Both the position numbers and the translations under genes were made by a program. Of a stretch of 64,000 nt of DNA, positions 17,821 through 27,700 are shown piece by piece; position 1 is the first letter of the stretch; every line of letters begins with the position of its first letter. This stretch comes from Sphingobacterium puteale (GTDB lineage: Bacteria; Bacteroidota; Bacteroidia; Sphingobacteriales; Sphingobacteriaceae): positions 62,001 to 126,000 of the forward strand of contig NZ_RBWS01000015.1 in the NCBI RefSeq assembly GCF_003627955.1. Direction: 5' to 3'. The notes under the pieces were generated by a model. The model was not told where the DNA came from, searched no databases, and saw nothing but the letters and a program-made list of their open reading frames with translations.

Positions 17821-19572
17821 ATGCACAGAACACACACTTGTGGAGAATTAACATTGGCTGACTTAGGGAAAACGGTTACCCTAAGTGGATGGGTTCAAAA
17901 ATCCCGCGATTTGGGCGGCATGACTTTCATCGATGTTAGAGACCGATATGGTATCACACAATTAACGTTCAATGCAGACGATGATGCGACTTTACGCGCG
18001 AGTGCCCGTGAACTGGGAAGAGAATATGTCATAAAAGTAACCGGAGAGGTTATTGAGCGCTCCAATAAGAATTCTAAAATATCCACCGGAGATATTGAAA
18101 TCAAGGTTTCAAACCTTGAAATATTAAATGCAGCAAAGTTACCTCCATTTACGATAGAAGATGAAACGGATGGTGGTGATGATATCCGCATGAAATTCAG
18201 ATACCTGGATTTACGTCGTAATCCAGTACGCGAAAATCTTATTTTGAGACACAGAACTTCACAGGAAGTGCGCCGTTATCTTGACTCTCAGCATTTTTTA
18301 GAAGTTGAAACACCATATTTAATTAAATCAACTCCTGAAGGTGCTAGAGATTTTGTAGTCCCTTCCCGCATGAATTCTGGTGAATTTTATGCATTACCTC
18401 AATCGCCACAAACATTCAAACAGTTATTGATGGTATCAGGTTTTGATCGCTATTTTCAAATTGTCAAATGTTTTCGCGATGAGGATCTACGTGCTGACCG
18501 TCAACCCGAGTTTACCCAAATTGACTGCGAAATGTCATTTGTGGAACAGGAAGACGTGCTGAATATTTTCGAAGGACTTGCCAAACATATCTTTAAAACC
18601 ATCAAAGGTATAGACCTTGGATCTGTACCACGTATGACTTATGCAGATGCGATGCGTCTCTATGGATCAGACAAACCTGACATTCGTTTCGGAATGCAGT
18701 TTGTCGAATTAAATGACGTTGCAAAAGAAAAAGGCTTCCCTGTATTTGATGCAGCGGAGCTGGTTGTTGGTATTAATGCAGAAAATTGTGCACATTACAC
18801 CAGAAAACAACTGGACGCTTTAACAGACTTCATTAAACGTCCGCAAATCGGGGCGACAGGCTTAGTATATGCACGTGTCAACGAAGATGGCTCAGTGAAA
18901 TCTTCGGTAGACAAGTTTTTCTCGCCAGAGCAGTTAATGACGATTGCAGACAAGTTCCACGCGAAACCGGGAGATCTATTATTAATTATGGCTGGCAGCA
19001 AGGATAAAGTTCGTAAACAACTGAATGAATTGCGCTTGGAGGTTGCTTCCCAACTCGGCCTTCGTGACAAAGCTACTTTTGCTCCGCTATGGGTCATTGA
19101 CTTCCCGCTATTGGAATGGGACGAGGACAGTGCCCGGTATCATGCGATGCACCACCCCTTTACTTCACCAAAACCAGAAGATATTCCATTATTGGATACT
19201 AATCCTGGCGAAGTGAGAGCAAACGCTTATGACTTTGTCTTAAATGGTGTTGAAGTGGGCGGTGGGTCTATCCGTATTCATGACAGAGAGCTGCAATCCC
19301 TTATGTTTAAACACCTTGGATTTAGTCCTGAAGAAGCACAGAAACAATTTGGTTTCTTGATGGAAGCATTCACCTATGGCGCTCCTCCACACGGAGGTTT
19401 AGCGTTTGGCTTTGACAGACTTGTCTCGCTATTAGCCGGCTTAGATACGATCCGTGACGTGATTGCCTTTCCAAAAAACAACTCCGGAAGAGATATCATG
19501 ATTGATGCTCCATCAACTATTCACCAAGAACAATTGGATGAATTGAGCTTAAATATTAATATAAAAGAATAA
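17821..19572 (+). CDS. aspS: Aspartyl-tRNA synthetase
   Basis: Class II synthetase charging tRNA-Asp. An N-terminal OB-fold anticodon-binding domain (about 1-105, GWVQKSRDLGGMTFIDVRDR) is followed by class II motif 2 (FRDEDLRADRQPEFTQID, about 220-237). A bacterial-type GAD insertion comes next (about 300-420), then motif 3 (GLAFGFDRLVSLLAG, about 526-540). The length of 583 is typical of bacterial AspRS. It is transcribed divergently from mraZ. Confidence 0.98.
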   Translation: MHRTHTCGELTLADLGKTVTLSGWVQKSRDLGGMTFIDVRDRYGITQLTFNADDDATLRASARELGREYVIKVTGEVIERSNKNSKISTGDIEIKVSNLEILNAAKLPPFTIEDETDGGDDIRMKFRYLDLRRNPVRENLILRHRTSQEVRRYLDSQHFLEVETPYLIKSTPEGARDFVVPSRMNSGEFYALPQSPQTFKQLLMVSGFDRYFQIVKCFRDEDLRADRQPEFTQIDCEMSFVEQEDVLNIFEGLAKHIFKTIKGIDLGSVPRMTYADAMRLYGSDKPDIRFGMQFVELNDVAKEKGFPVFDAAELVVGINAENCAHYTRKQLDALTDFIKRPQIGATGLVYARVNEDGSVKSSVDKFFSPEQLMTIADKFHAKPGDLLLIMAGSKDKVRKQLNELRLEVASQLGLRDKATFAPLWVIDFPLLEWDEDSARYHAMHHPFTSPKPEDIPLLDTNPGEVRANAYDFVLNGVEVGGGSIRIHDRELQSLMFKHLGFSPEEAQKQFGFLMEAFTYGAPPHGGLAFGFDRLVSLLAGLDTIRDVIAFPKNNSGRDIMIDAPSTIHQEQLDELSLNINIKE

Positions 19573-19617
19573 ATTTCAAGCTCGCTTTTCGAGAAACAAT
19601 TTATTAACACTATATTT

Positions 19618-19647
19618 AAAAGTTGGTAGGAAACGACCAACTTTTTT
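19618..19647 (+). terminator. Intrinsic terminator of aspS
   Basis: A 10-bp stem aaaagttggt/accaactttt (19618-19627 with 19636-19645) has an 8-nt loop and continues into a T run. Confidence 0.8.
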
Positions 19648-19668
19648 CGTGAAAAATCAGCAGATTAG

Positions 19669-21060
19669 ATGTCAGAGAGTACGGCGAATACGTTTTTAAA
19701 GGAAAGTGCACAGAAAGCATTTGACACCAAACATCGCGATATTATCAATTACAATATCGACAAATACAATATTGCTTTCGAAAAAGGGAAAAGCAAATTT
19801 GCGGACCTCGAGAACTCCAAAACCAAAGCAAATTTGATCAAATGGAAAGTAATGGAAAATCTCGATCGATATCTATTACAATTTGAGGCAAATTTCACGG
19901 CGCGTGGCGGAAAGGTAATCTGGGCTAATGATGCCGACGAAGCACGGGAGGAGATTTATAAAATAATCGAACGAAAAAGGACACGGTCGATTGTAAAATC
20001 TAAATCTATGGCTACGGAAGAAATTGAATTAAATCAATTTCTGGAATCCAAAAACATAGAAGCCATTGAGACTGATCTTGGAGAATATATTATTCAGCTC
20101 CTAGACCAGAAACCCTACCATTTTGTCACACCTGCTATGCATTTAAGCCTGGAAGACATCGCTAAGCTTTTTCATGAAAAATTTGATACTCCTTTAGATG
20201 CATCCGCAGAACAGTTGACACTGAAAGCTCGCGAATTGTTAAGAGACAAATATTTAGCAGCAGAAGTAGGTATTACAGGAGCTAATTTTTTAGTCGCTGA
20301 AACAGGGAGTATATCAATTACAGAAAACGAAGGTAATGCGCGTCTGACCTCTACTTTTCCAAAAACACATATTGCTGTGGTAGGTATAGAGAAAATCATC
20401 CCCTCGCTACAGGATCTGGAAGTATTTTGGCCACTTTTATCCACTCATGGTACGGGTCAAAACTTAACAGTTTATAACACACTACTCACAGGACCAAAAC
20501 AGTCTTATGAATCTGATGGCCCCGAAGAAATGTATGTTATCCTGCTTGACAATGGACGCAGTAATCTCCTTGCGCAGAAAGAACAACGTCAGGGGCTGTA
20601 TTGTATCCGCTGTGGAGCTTGTTTAAATGTCTGTCCTATTTATCAAAATATCGGCGGCCATACGTATGAAACAACTTATCAGGGACCAATTGGGTCTTTA
20701 ATTTCACCTCATTTAAATGGGATGAAGGAGTTTAAGCATTTAAGCTATGCATCCACCCTCTGTGGTAAATGTACTGAAGTGTGTCCTGTAGGGATTGATA
20801 TTCAACGCATGCTTCTTGTTAACCGAAAGGATTCGGTAGAACAGGGCTTATCGACGAAAACAGAACAAAAAGTCTGGAGCTGGTTCACATACGGAATACA
20901 ACGCCGAAAACTAATTGATTTTTTTGGCGGAAAATTCAAGAACTTTTTCCTCAGAAAGTTTTTTAAGAAAACCTGGGGCGAACAACGGGAGCTACCGAAA
21001 CTAGCGGAAAAATCCTTTTCCAAACAATGGAAGGAACAGCAAAAAAATAAAGATTCATAA
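19669..21060 (+). CDS. lutB: LutB-type iron-sulfur protein (lactate utilization)
   Basis: The 463-residue protein matches the LutB/YkgF family. An N-terminal LUD domain (about 50-290, including VAETGSISITENEGNARL) is followed by two ferredoxin-like clusters. CIRCGACLNVCP is near residue 310 and CGKCTEVCP near residue 364, each with the CxxCxxCxxxCP pattern for 4Fe-4S binding. In other bacteria LutABC together oxidise L-lactate to pyruvate. No lutA or lutC is adjacent here, so the partners must be elsewhere or the role differs. The C-terminus is basic. Confidence 0.85.
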   Translation: MSESTANTFLKESAQKAFDTKHRDIINYNIDKYNIAFEKGKSKFADLENSKTKANLIKWKVMENLDRYLLQFEANFTARGGKVIWANDADEAREEIYKIIERKRTRSIVKSKSMATEEIELNQFLESKNIEAIETDLGEYIIQLLDQKPYHFVTPAMHLSLEDIAKLFHEKFDTPLDASAEQLTLKARELLRDKYLAAEVGITGANFLVAETGSISITENEGNARLTSTFPKTHIAVVGIEKIIPSLQDLEVFWPLLSTHGTGQNLTVYNTLLTGPKQSYESDGPEEMYVILLDNGRSNLLAQKEQRQGLYCIRCGACLNVCPIYQNIGGHTYETTYQGPIGSLISPHLNGMKEFKHLSYASTLCGKCTEVCPVGIDIQRMLLVNRKDSVEQGLSTKTEQKVWSWFTYGIQRRKLIDFFGGKFKNFFLRKFFKKTWGEQRELPKLAEKSFSKQWKEQQKNKDS

Positions 21061-21098
21061 AGCTAGGTGGTGTGCAAACTTGATTGATATCAACATAG

Positions 21099-21124
21099 AA
21101 AAGGGGATCTATGATCCCCCTTTC
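21099..21124. terminator. Terminator between lutB and the convergent small gene
   Basis: A ggggatc/gatcccc stem (21103-21109 with 21113-21119) with a 3-nt loop is flanked by A-rich and T-rich sides, so it could work in both directions. Confidence 0.6.
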
Positions 21125-21173
21125 AACTAACACTCACCAATTATTAATATGAAAACTATTCTATTTATTAACC

Positions 21174-21680
21174 TTATGTTGTTTTCGCTTCAGCGTCAAC
21201 TGCTTTCTCGTTCACACCTTTCTGAAAATCTCCTTTCCGCATTTTTCGATCCTTTCTCCAATGCTCTTTGTGCATTTTATGGTTCTCAGCGTAAGAATCC
21301 TTCAATGTCTTTTGTTGCTCCGGAGTCAATAAAGCCATCATTTTTTTATGATCAGCAGCACGTTGTCTTCTCATTTTTTCGCGATACAATTTACGCTCTG
21401 CTGCTATTTTTTTATGATCCTGTGCTTGCTTCAAATGAAATGCATATACCTCTTTCCGTTGTTGATCTGTAAACTTCAATTTTTGGTCCATGCGATCTGT
21501 TTTGATCTTAGCCAATTCTTCAGGGTTTTTATTTTTTAAGCCATCATGCTTTCTACCTTTCGAATGCTTGTTTATTAGTGCACTCATTTCATTGGTATCT
21601 GATTTAAGATCCTCTTTCTCCTGTGCGAAACCTGTTAACATTAATCCGGATAACGCCAAACTTAACATCAATTTTTTCAT
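21174..21680 (-). CDS. Secreted DUF4890-like protein
   Basis: A 168-residue protein with a signal peptide (MKKLMLSLALSGLMLTGFAQ), then a highly charged, Lys/Glu/His-rich helical region. The segment LKFTDQQRKEVYAFHLKQAQDHKKI, followed by a second half containing MALLTPEQQKTLKDSY, resembles the LTxxQ repeats of Spy/CpxP-like periplasmic proteins, which bind unfolded proteins or metals. The family is common in Bacteroidota and its function is not established. The start at 21680 is preceded by agagag; an upstream in-frame alternative would add eight residues in front of the signal peptide. Confidence 0.7.
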   Translation of the reverse strand: MKKLMLSLALSGLMLTGFAQEKEDLKSDTNEMSALINKHSKGRKHDGLKNKNPEELAKIKTDRMDQKLKFTDQQRKEVYAFHLKQAQDHKKIAAERKLYREKMRRQRAADHKKMMALLTPEQQKTLKDSYAENHKMHKEHWRKDRKMRKGDFQKGVNEKAVDAEAKTT

Positions 21681-21808
21681 CTCTCTATTTTTATAAATCA
21701 ACAATCTATCAATTTAATAGGCCATCTTTTCAACCTATTTATCTATAAGAGTGCTCTTGACCACCAAAAGTTTAAAACGCGATCTGTTAAATAAAGTTAA
21801 GAAAGATA

Positions 21809-22714
21809 TTATTGGGATACTGCGCTTAAACGGATAGGTAATGTATAAGCCACCCGCACTGCACGTCCATTCTGAACACCAGGCTTCCACTTTCTCGCCT
21901 TTTTCAACAGGTTAATCGCGGCCTCCCCTGTCCCGAACTTCATATCGCGTTTTACAGCAATATCAGTCAAGGATCCGTCCCGTTCCACAACAAAAGAAAC
22001 CTCTATGATGCCGGACACACCTTGATCCAAAGCTGACTGCGGAAAACTATAATTTTCTGAAACCCACTTCATAAAAGCTGGCAGCCCGCCCACCGGAGTG
22101 GGCATGATTTCCACCGTAACAAAAGGTTGGTCAGCATTTCCATCTGTTCCCCCTCCTGACACAGTCCCCTTTGTATGTCCGGTAATTCCGCCATCCTTTT
22201 TAGACGAACCAAATTCACCTCGTGCAATATGTGTCCCGGCAGCATTCGCCTTTAATGTAATACGAGCAGTCATCGTATTGGGTTTATTCAGCTCATCCTG
22301 CGTAACAACATCCTCTGTCACTTTACTTGCTTTTGTGATCTTCGGCTCGGGCATACGCACCAAATCAAACTTCGAAAGATCCTGTGCTATCTGTTGCGGT
22401 GCTTTCTCCTGCATTAAAATAGGTTCTTCTTTCACCTCTTCTTTTTTCTCCGCCTCTTTCTGGATTTCATGGAGATCATCAGGTGTTAAATCGTCAAACG
22501 TAACAATTTTTACAGGTATATCTTTCTTAAAATAGTTATTATACCCATAAGATCCCGCAATCAAAAGGAACGCGAAAGAAACAACGATGGCCAGCCCCAC
22601 ATTCGTAGCTCTATTTGACAAATTCCGCAATTCATAAGCACCATACATCTTGTTGCGGCCTGCAAAGATAACATCCAGCCATTCTTTGCGATAGATATTC
22701 AATTTTGAGTTCAT
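21809..22714 (-). CDS. tonB: Energy transducer TonB
   Basis: The cytoplasmic N-terminus (YRKEWLDVIFAGRNKMYGAYELR) and one membrane helix (about 40-58) are typical of Bacteroidota TonB proteins. A Glu/Lys/Pro-rich periplasmic linker and a C-terminal TonB domain follow, with FPQSALDQGVSGIIEVSFVV and ARKWKPGVQNGRAVRV. TonB carries proton-motive-force energy to outer-membrane receptors. It could serve the SusC and siderophore receptors in this window, but no exbB or exbD is adjacent. Either of two adjacent ATGs can start the gene (22717 or 22714). Confidence 0.88.
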   Translation of the reverse strand: MNSKLNIYRKEWLDVIFAGRNKMYGAYELRNLSNRATNVGLAIVVSFAFLLIAGSYGYNNYFKKDIPVKIVTFDDLTPDDLHEIQKEAEKKEEVKEEPILMQEKAPQQIAQDLSKFDLVRMPEPKITKASKVTEDVVTQDELNKPNTMTARITLKANAAGTHIARGEFGSSKKDGGITGHTKGTVSGGGTDGNADQPFVTVEIMPTPVGGLPAFMKWVSENYSFPQSALDQGVSGIIEVSFVVERDGSLTDIAVKRDMKFGTGEAAINLLKKARKWKPGVQNGRAVRVAYTLPIRLSAVSQ

Positions 22715-22789
22715 CATAACATTAAAGCTTAAATCTTTTCATTATGATGCGCGAAACCCTTATATTTCATAAAATTTTTGCACACTCTT

Positions 22790-23611
22790 ATGAAATCACT
22801 TTTTTTAGCTATTCTTCTACTAACATTATACGGTTGTGACAACAGTCAGAACCAATCCAAACCATCGGTTAAGAGTGAAAATAAAAAACAGATAATTTCA
22901 CCTTATTTTGGCTTTTTGAATCAACAGAAAGATTCATTAATTGCACTTCCGATGGATCAGGCGATGGAAAGTCCCGAAAAATACAATTATGTCATTATCG
23001 AAAATCAAGTTAGCCCGCTGGAATTTATACAGAACAAAACGGATAATAAAGAGAGTAATGGCAGACAAACAGCCCAGAACTTTGCAAATAGTGAAGGTTC
23101 ATTATTTACGATAAAAAATGAAATTAAGTCGGGCGATTTCGGAATGCTCGTCAATCAGTCGTTCGTGAATGAATATAAAATTGAACCTTTTACAAAAGTT
23201 CAGCATGAAACAAGTCCGGAAATTAAAGAAAAACTTGAAAAAAAATACAATAGGAAAATAAATAAAAGTACAACCATTGCTATACTGAAAGACAAAGCTG
23301 AATTCAATCTAACAGTTTTTGAAAATCAGCAGGACTCGGCGCTAGCCGTATTCTCTTATGCAAAAGAAGACCAGCTGATTAACCTGGATTTTCCGGCCAC
23401 TTACGATGACATTAGTACTTGGCGAGTCGATGATGGTGGACAGTTTGATAATGAGGCTTTTCAGATTCTCACCGTATTGCGATCAGAAATAGGTGTTAGT
23501 TTTGTGAGCATCTTTTGGGGTGCTGAAGGTTATGAATTAAATTTCTATCAACCCAAGAAAGATAAATTTAGCTCAGCTGCGCAAGCCTATGGCTATAGCT
23601 CACCCTTATAA
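22790..23611 (+). CDS. Putative lipoprotein of unknown function
   Basis: A 273-residue protein starting MKSLFLAILLLTLYGC, a lipoprotein signal peptide with Cys12 as the lipidation site. The mature part is polar with no recognised domain. It contains a Lys/Glu-rich segment in the middle (SPEIKEKLEKKYNRK) and an aromatic C-terminal region (FVSIFWGAEGYELNFYQP). I chose the ATG at 22790; an upstream in-frame TTG would place charged residues before the signal peptide. It is convergent with tsaD and appears to be a single-gene unit. Confidence 0.6.
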   Translation: MKSLFLAILLLTLYGCDNSQNQSKPSVKSENKKQIISPYFGFLNQQKDSLIALPMDQAMESPEKYNYVIIENQVSPLEFIQNKTDNKESNGRQTAQNFANSEGSLFTIKNEIKSGDFGMLVNQSFVNEYKIEPFTKVQHETSPEIKEKLEKKYNRKINKSTTIAILKDKAEFNLTVFENQQDSALAVFSYAKEDQLINLDFPATYDDISTWRVDDGGQFDNEAFQILTVLRSEIGVSFVSIFWGAEGYELNFYQPKKDKFSSAAQAYGYSSPL

Positions 23612-23612
23612 A

Positions 23613-23662
23613 ATAGAGTATTGTTCCGTTAATCACATCCGTTAGAGGAACAATACTTTATT
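23613..23662. terminator. Bidirectional terminator between lipoprotein gene and tsaD
   Basis: An 11-bp stem agtattgttcc/ggaacaatact (23617-23627 with 23647-23657) has a 19-nt loop with A-rich and T-rich flanks, between convergent genes. Confidence 0.55.
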
Positions 23663-24664
23663 CTAAAGATGCATCCTTGCCATCGGAGCGACATCCTGCC
23701 CAACAAACTCTCCTTTCAGATATTTATAATATCCAGCGATGGCAATCATTGCTGCATTATCTGTACAATATTCAAATTTTGGGATAAAAACATTCCAATG
23801 ATATTGCTCTCCCATTTCAACCAATCCCTTTCTGAGTCCAGAATTTGCCGAAACACCACCCGCAATGGCAATATCCTTTACCCCAGTTTGTTTCGCGGCC
23901 TTCTTCAATTTGTTCAATAAGATAGAAACAATGCGGGATTGCACACTGGCACATAAATCTGCCATATTTTCTGTCAAGAAATCAGGATTCAATTTTAGCT
24001 GATCTTGAACAAGGTAAAGGATAGCTGTCTTCAATCCGGAAAAACTAAAATTGAGTCCAGGTATCTGCGGTTCAGGTAATTTGTAAGAACTGGGATCACC
24101 CTCCTTTGCAAATTTATCAATAAGCGGTCCACCGGGGTAAGGGAGATTCAAAACCTTAGCTGTTTTATCAAAGGCCTCCCCTGCCGCATCGTCAAGTGTC
24201 TCGCCTAATAACTCCATTTCAAAGTAATCTTTTACCAAGACAATTTGTGTATGCCCTCCCGAAACGGTAAGGCACAAAAAAGGAAAATTTGGCTTTGGTT
24301 CTTCAATAAAATGGGCCAAAATATGCGCCTGCATGTGATTTATATCTATTAACGGCACATGCTGTGCAAGCGCAAATGATTTAGCAAAAGAAGTTCCGAC
24401 CAAAAGAGCGCCCAATAATCCGGGTCCACGTGTAAAACTCACTGCATCTATTTGATTTTTGCTTATTTTTGCTTGACGGATGGCTTCGTCCACCGTAGGA
24501 ATAATGTTTTGTTGATGGGCACGTGAAGCTAACTCGGGAACAACTCCACCATATTTTGCGTGGATTGCCTGAGTAGCAATAACATTTGAATGAATTTCAC
24601 CGTTAATACAAATAGAAGCGGAAGTTTCATCACAAGAAGATTCAATTCCTAAAATAATAGCCAT
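23663..24664 (-). CDS. tsaD: tRNA N6-adenosine threonylcarbamoyltransferase TsaD
   Basis: Catalytic subunit for t6A37 formation on ANN-decoding tRNAs. The N-terminus MAIILGIESSCDETSASI is the family hallmark. The metal-binding HxxxH occurs in NHMQAHILAHF near residue 110, and the nucleotide-binding loop VSGGHTQIV near residue 135. AIAGGVSANSGLR and the final CTDNAAMIA follow. An open frame continues 51 codons upstream, but that extension is hydrophobic and overlaps tamB, so I chose the ATG at 24664 (333 aa). Confidence 0.97.
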   Translation of the reverse strand: MAIILGIESSCDETSASICINGEIHSNVIATQAIHAKYGGVVPELASRAHQQNIIPTVDEAIRQAKISKNQIDAVSFTRGPGLLGALLVGTSFAKSFALAQHVPLIDINHMQAHILAHFIEEPKPNFPFLCLTVSGGHTQIVLVKDYFEMELLGETLDDAAGEAFDKTAKVLNLPYPGGPLIDKFAKEGDPSSYKLPEPQIPGLNFSFSGLKTAILYLVQDQLKLNPDFLTENMADLCASVQSRIVSILLNKLKKAAKQTGVKDIAIAGGVSANSGLRKGLVEMGEQYHWNVFIPKFEYCTDNAAMIAIAGYYKYLKGEFVGQDVAPMARMHL

Positions 24665-24688
24665 AGCTAGAGGTAATAAATTAGAATA

Positions 24689-24696
24689 CAAAAGTA
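24689..24696 (-). promoter_or_regulatory. -7 promoter element of tsaD
   Basis: The minus strand reads TACTTTTG, an exact TAnnTTTG match, 24 bp before the tsaD ATG in the 52-bp divergent spacer with tamB. No clear -33 element was found. Confidence 0.45.
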
Positions 24697-24716
24697 TCAA
24701 AAAAATAATTAAAATA

Positions 24717-27700
24717 ATGTCAATAGTCCTAGGTAGTATATTCATCATACTGCTTGCAATGGCATTATCGCTACAGCTAAAGCCCGTACAAAACTTTGTT
24801 GCACAAAAGGCTGTCAACTATTTATCCAACGAGCTCGACACCAAAATCAATTTAAAAAACATCTATTTTAAACCCTTCAAATCCCTTGTCATAGAAGGAT
24901 TCGAAATCTATACACCGGAAGGCAAAAAAATCATAAAGTCCGAAAAAATTGAAGCCAGTGTCAATCTATCGCAACTGATAGAATTAAATAAAGTAGTCAT
25001 CAACAAATTGAAAATTGAGAATACGGAAAGTAATTTCGAACAATTTAAGGACAGCAGCAACATCTCATTTCTAATCCGGTATTTCAACCCACCGAAAAAG
25101 GAAAAGAAGAAAAGCTCAAAAAAAATAATTTTTGATATTAGAGAACTCATCATAAATAATAATTCCCTTAACTACGTTAATCACAAACAAAAACACTACA
25201 ATAAAGTTGTGGACTTTGGCGATCTGGGTATATCCAAGTTCAATGCACATTTTAAGAATATAAAAATTGATTCCAATCAAATCTCAGCGGATATCAAAAC
25301 ATTCAATCTTTACGAGAAAAAAGGTTTGGTGATCAAAGGGCTCCTAGCCCATGCCTCAGTCAGCGCGAAAAGCATTGAACTGATTGACCTTATGCTTACA
25401 ACCAACCGTTCCACATTCAAGAATTATTTAAAATTAAGCTATACTAATTTTTCGGATTTTTCGGACTTTATTAACAAAGTCAATGTAAGGATACAGGCGC
25501 GCGATTCGCGCATACACTCTGAAGATATCGCTTTCTTTTCTTCGCCCATGCACCAGGTCGAGTTTGATGTAAAGATTAAAAAATCCGATCTGGAAGGTAC
25601 CGTTTCAGCTATCAATGCTTCACAGGTAGATCTGACCATCGGGAAAAATACGAAATTAGCGGGTAATCTCAGAATTATCGGTCTACCTGACATTGACAAA
25701 ACAGAGTTTATTGTTCCAAATATTTTGATTGCCTCCGAATATCGCGATCTGGAAAATGTTATCCGAGAGCTTGGCCATTTAAAGAACTTCAAACTTCCTG
25801 AAGTAGTAACCTTATTCAATAAATTCGCGTTCAAAGGGAGTCTAAATGGGCAATATAATAACTTTAAAACAAAAGGAACCTTTGCCACAGCTATCGGCGA
25901 TATCACAGCAGACGGAAAAATGGATCTACGGGAAGAAATAAAATACGCTGGTAAGTTTCAGTCACCGACATTTGATCTTGGTAAAATAACAAAAGTAAAA
26001 GATCTTGGAAGTTCGGGCTTCGATCTACAGCTTGATGGAATAGGCACCGATCCCAAGCACCTAAAGCTCAATATAACTGGTAATCTAACTAATTTCAATT
26101 TTAAAAAATACACCTATCAGCAAATACGAGTCAATGGAAACATAGACAAACAATTATTTCTTGGTTCAGGAGCAATATACGACCCAAATCTCAGATTACA
26201 GTTCACAACGGACATAGATTGGTCTAGCCGTCCCGACTATCACCTGGATGCGGATATCCAACAGGCTAATTTAAAAAAACTCAATTTCTTCCAGGGAGAC
26301 TCGATCAATATTATTGACACTAAATTCCACACGAGCTTAATTGGAGACAACATCAATGACATTACCGGGGAATTTAAATCTGACAGTGTAAGTTTCACTT
26401 CTTCCAAAGGTAAATTTGCGATTAAAAATATTAATTTCCTTGCAGAAGGAGATCAAGAGGCGCGTTCGCTTACACTACAATCTGCTATTGGGCATATAGA
26501 TCTCAAAGGGAGAATAGATCTAAATACGATCGTTCCTTATTTTAAAGCACTCGCCATGCGCTACGCGCCGGCAATAGGGTTTGAAAAGAGCGCGTTCAAT
26601 CGTCAGGATTTTGACCTTAATGTCAATATTAAATCATTCAGACCCATTGCGACATTCTTTAGAAAAGATATTTCTCTGGATAGCGGGGCAACGTTGAATG
26701 CCAAATTTGCCAGCGAGAAGCAAACTGCAAATTTTAATTTTTATGCCCCTGAATTCAAATATAACGGTATTCGTCTCACCCATCTGATTATCGACCAAAA
26801 CGCCAATTTAAACAATATGGAGTTACAAACGTCCATAGATCAGATCAATTTTACCGATAGTACATATATCAAGAATGTTAATATTTCAAACACCTTGGTC
26901 AACGACAGCTTACAGTTCAACATTAAGATGTCAGAATTGGAAGCAAGCAATAGTTTAGATCTAAATGGTGTTATCCGATTTGCACATGCGAGGCCAGCCT
27001 TCATCAATTTCTATCCATCTAATATACTGATAAATAAAGAACAATGGCTTGTAAATAACGACGCACAATTGAAAATTTCAAAGGGAAAATGGTATTTCGA
27101 GAAACTCACGTTAAGTCATGCAGAGCAAAAAGTACATATAGATGGCATCCTGTCAAATGACATTTCAGATCAAATCAATTTAAAATTCCAGGACTTCAAT
27201 CTCACCTCCCTAAATGGGATTACGAAGCCCCACGGGATTAATTTATCAGGCAACCTAAATGGAAAGATCGAAGTTAACTCGGTTTTTAAATCCCCATTTG
27301 TCGTCGCCAATATTACGACCTCTCCGATCCTTTACAACAATATCCCAATTGGCGCATTAGCACTCAGTGCCAATTACGATCCGGAGAACCAGCTCGTCAA
27401 ACTCGACAGTAAAATAGAAGAAGGTGATAAACTAATTCAGCTCACCGGATCTTACAATCATTTAAGCGAAAGTAATAAGCTCGACCTTAAAGCTACTTTA
27501 GTAAATACAGACGTATTCATTTTTCAACCGTTTCTACGAAGCTTGGTATCGAATATTAAGGGCAAAGTAAATGCAGACTTAGCGATTGCAGGCGATATCC
27601 TAAATCCTAAAATTAGCGGAACTGGAAAGCTTGACAATGCGTCAATGATTATCAATTACCTAAAGACGCCTTATCGCCTTTCCGATGAAATTAATGTGAC

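Noticed and set aside
17576..17835. Overlapping minus-strand short frames in the mraZ-aspS gap
   Set aside because: Composition is AT-rich and hydrophobic/Phe-Ser-rich with no domain, and they overlap the regulatory repeats and the aspS promoter.
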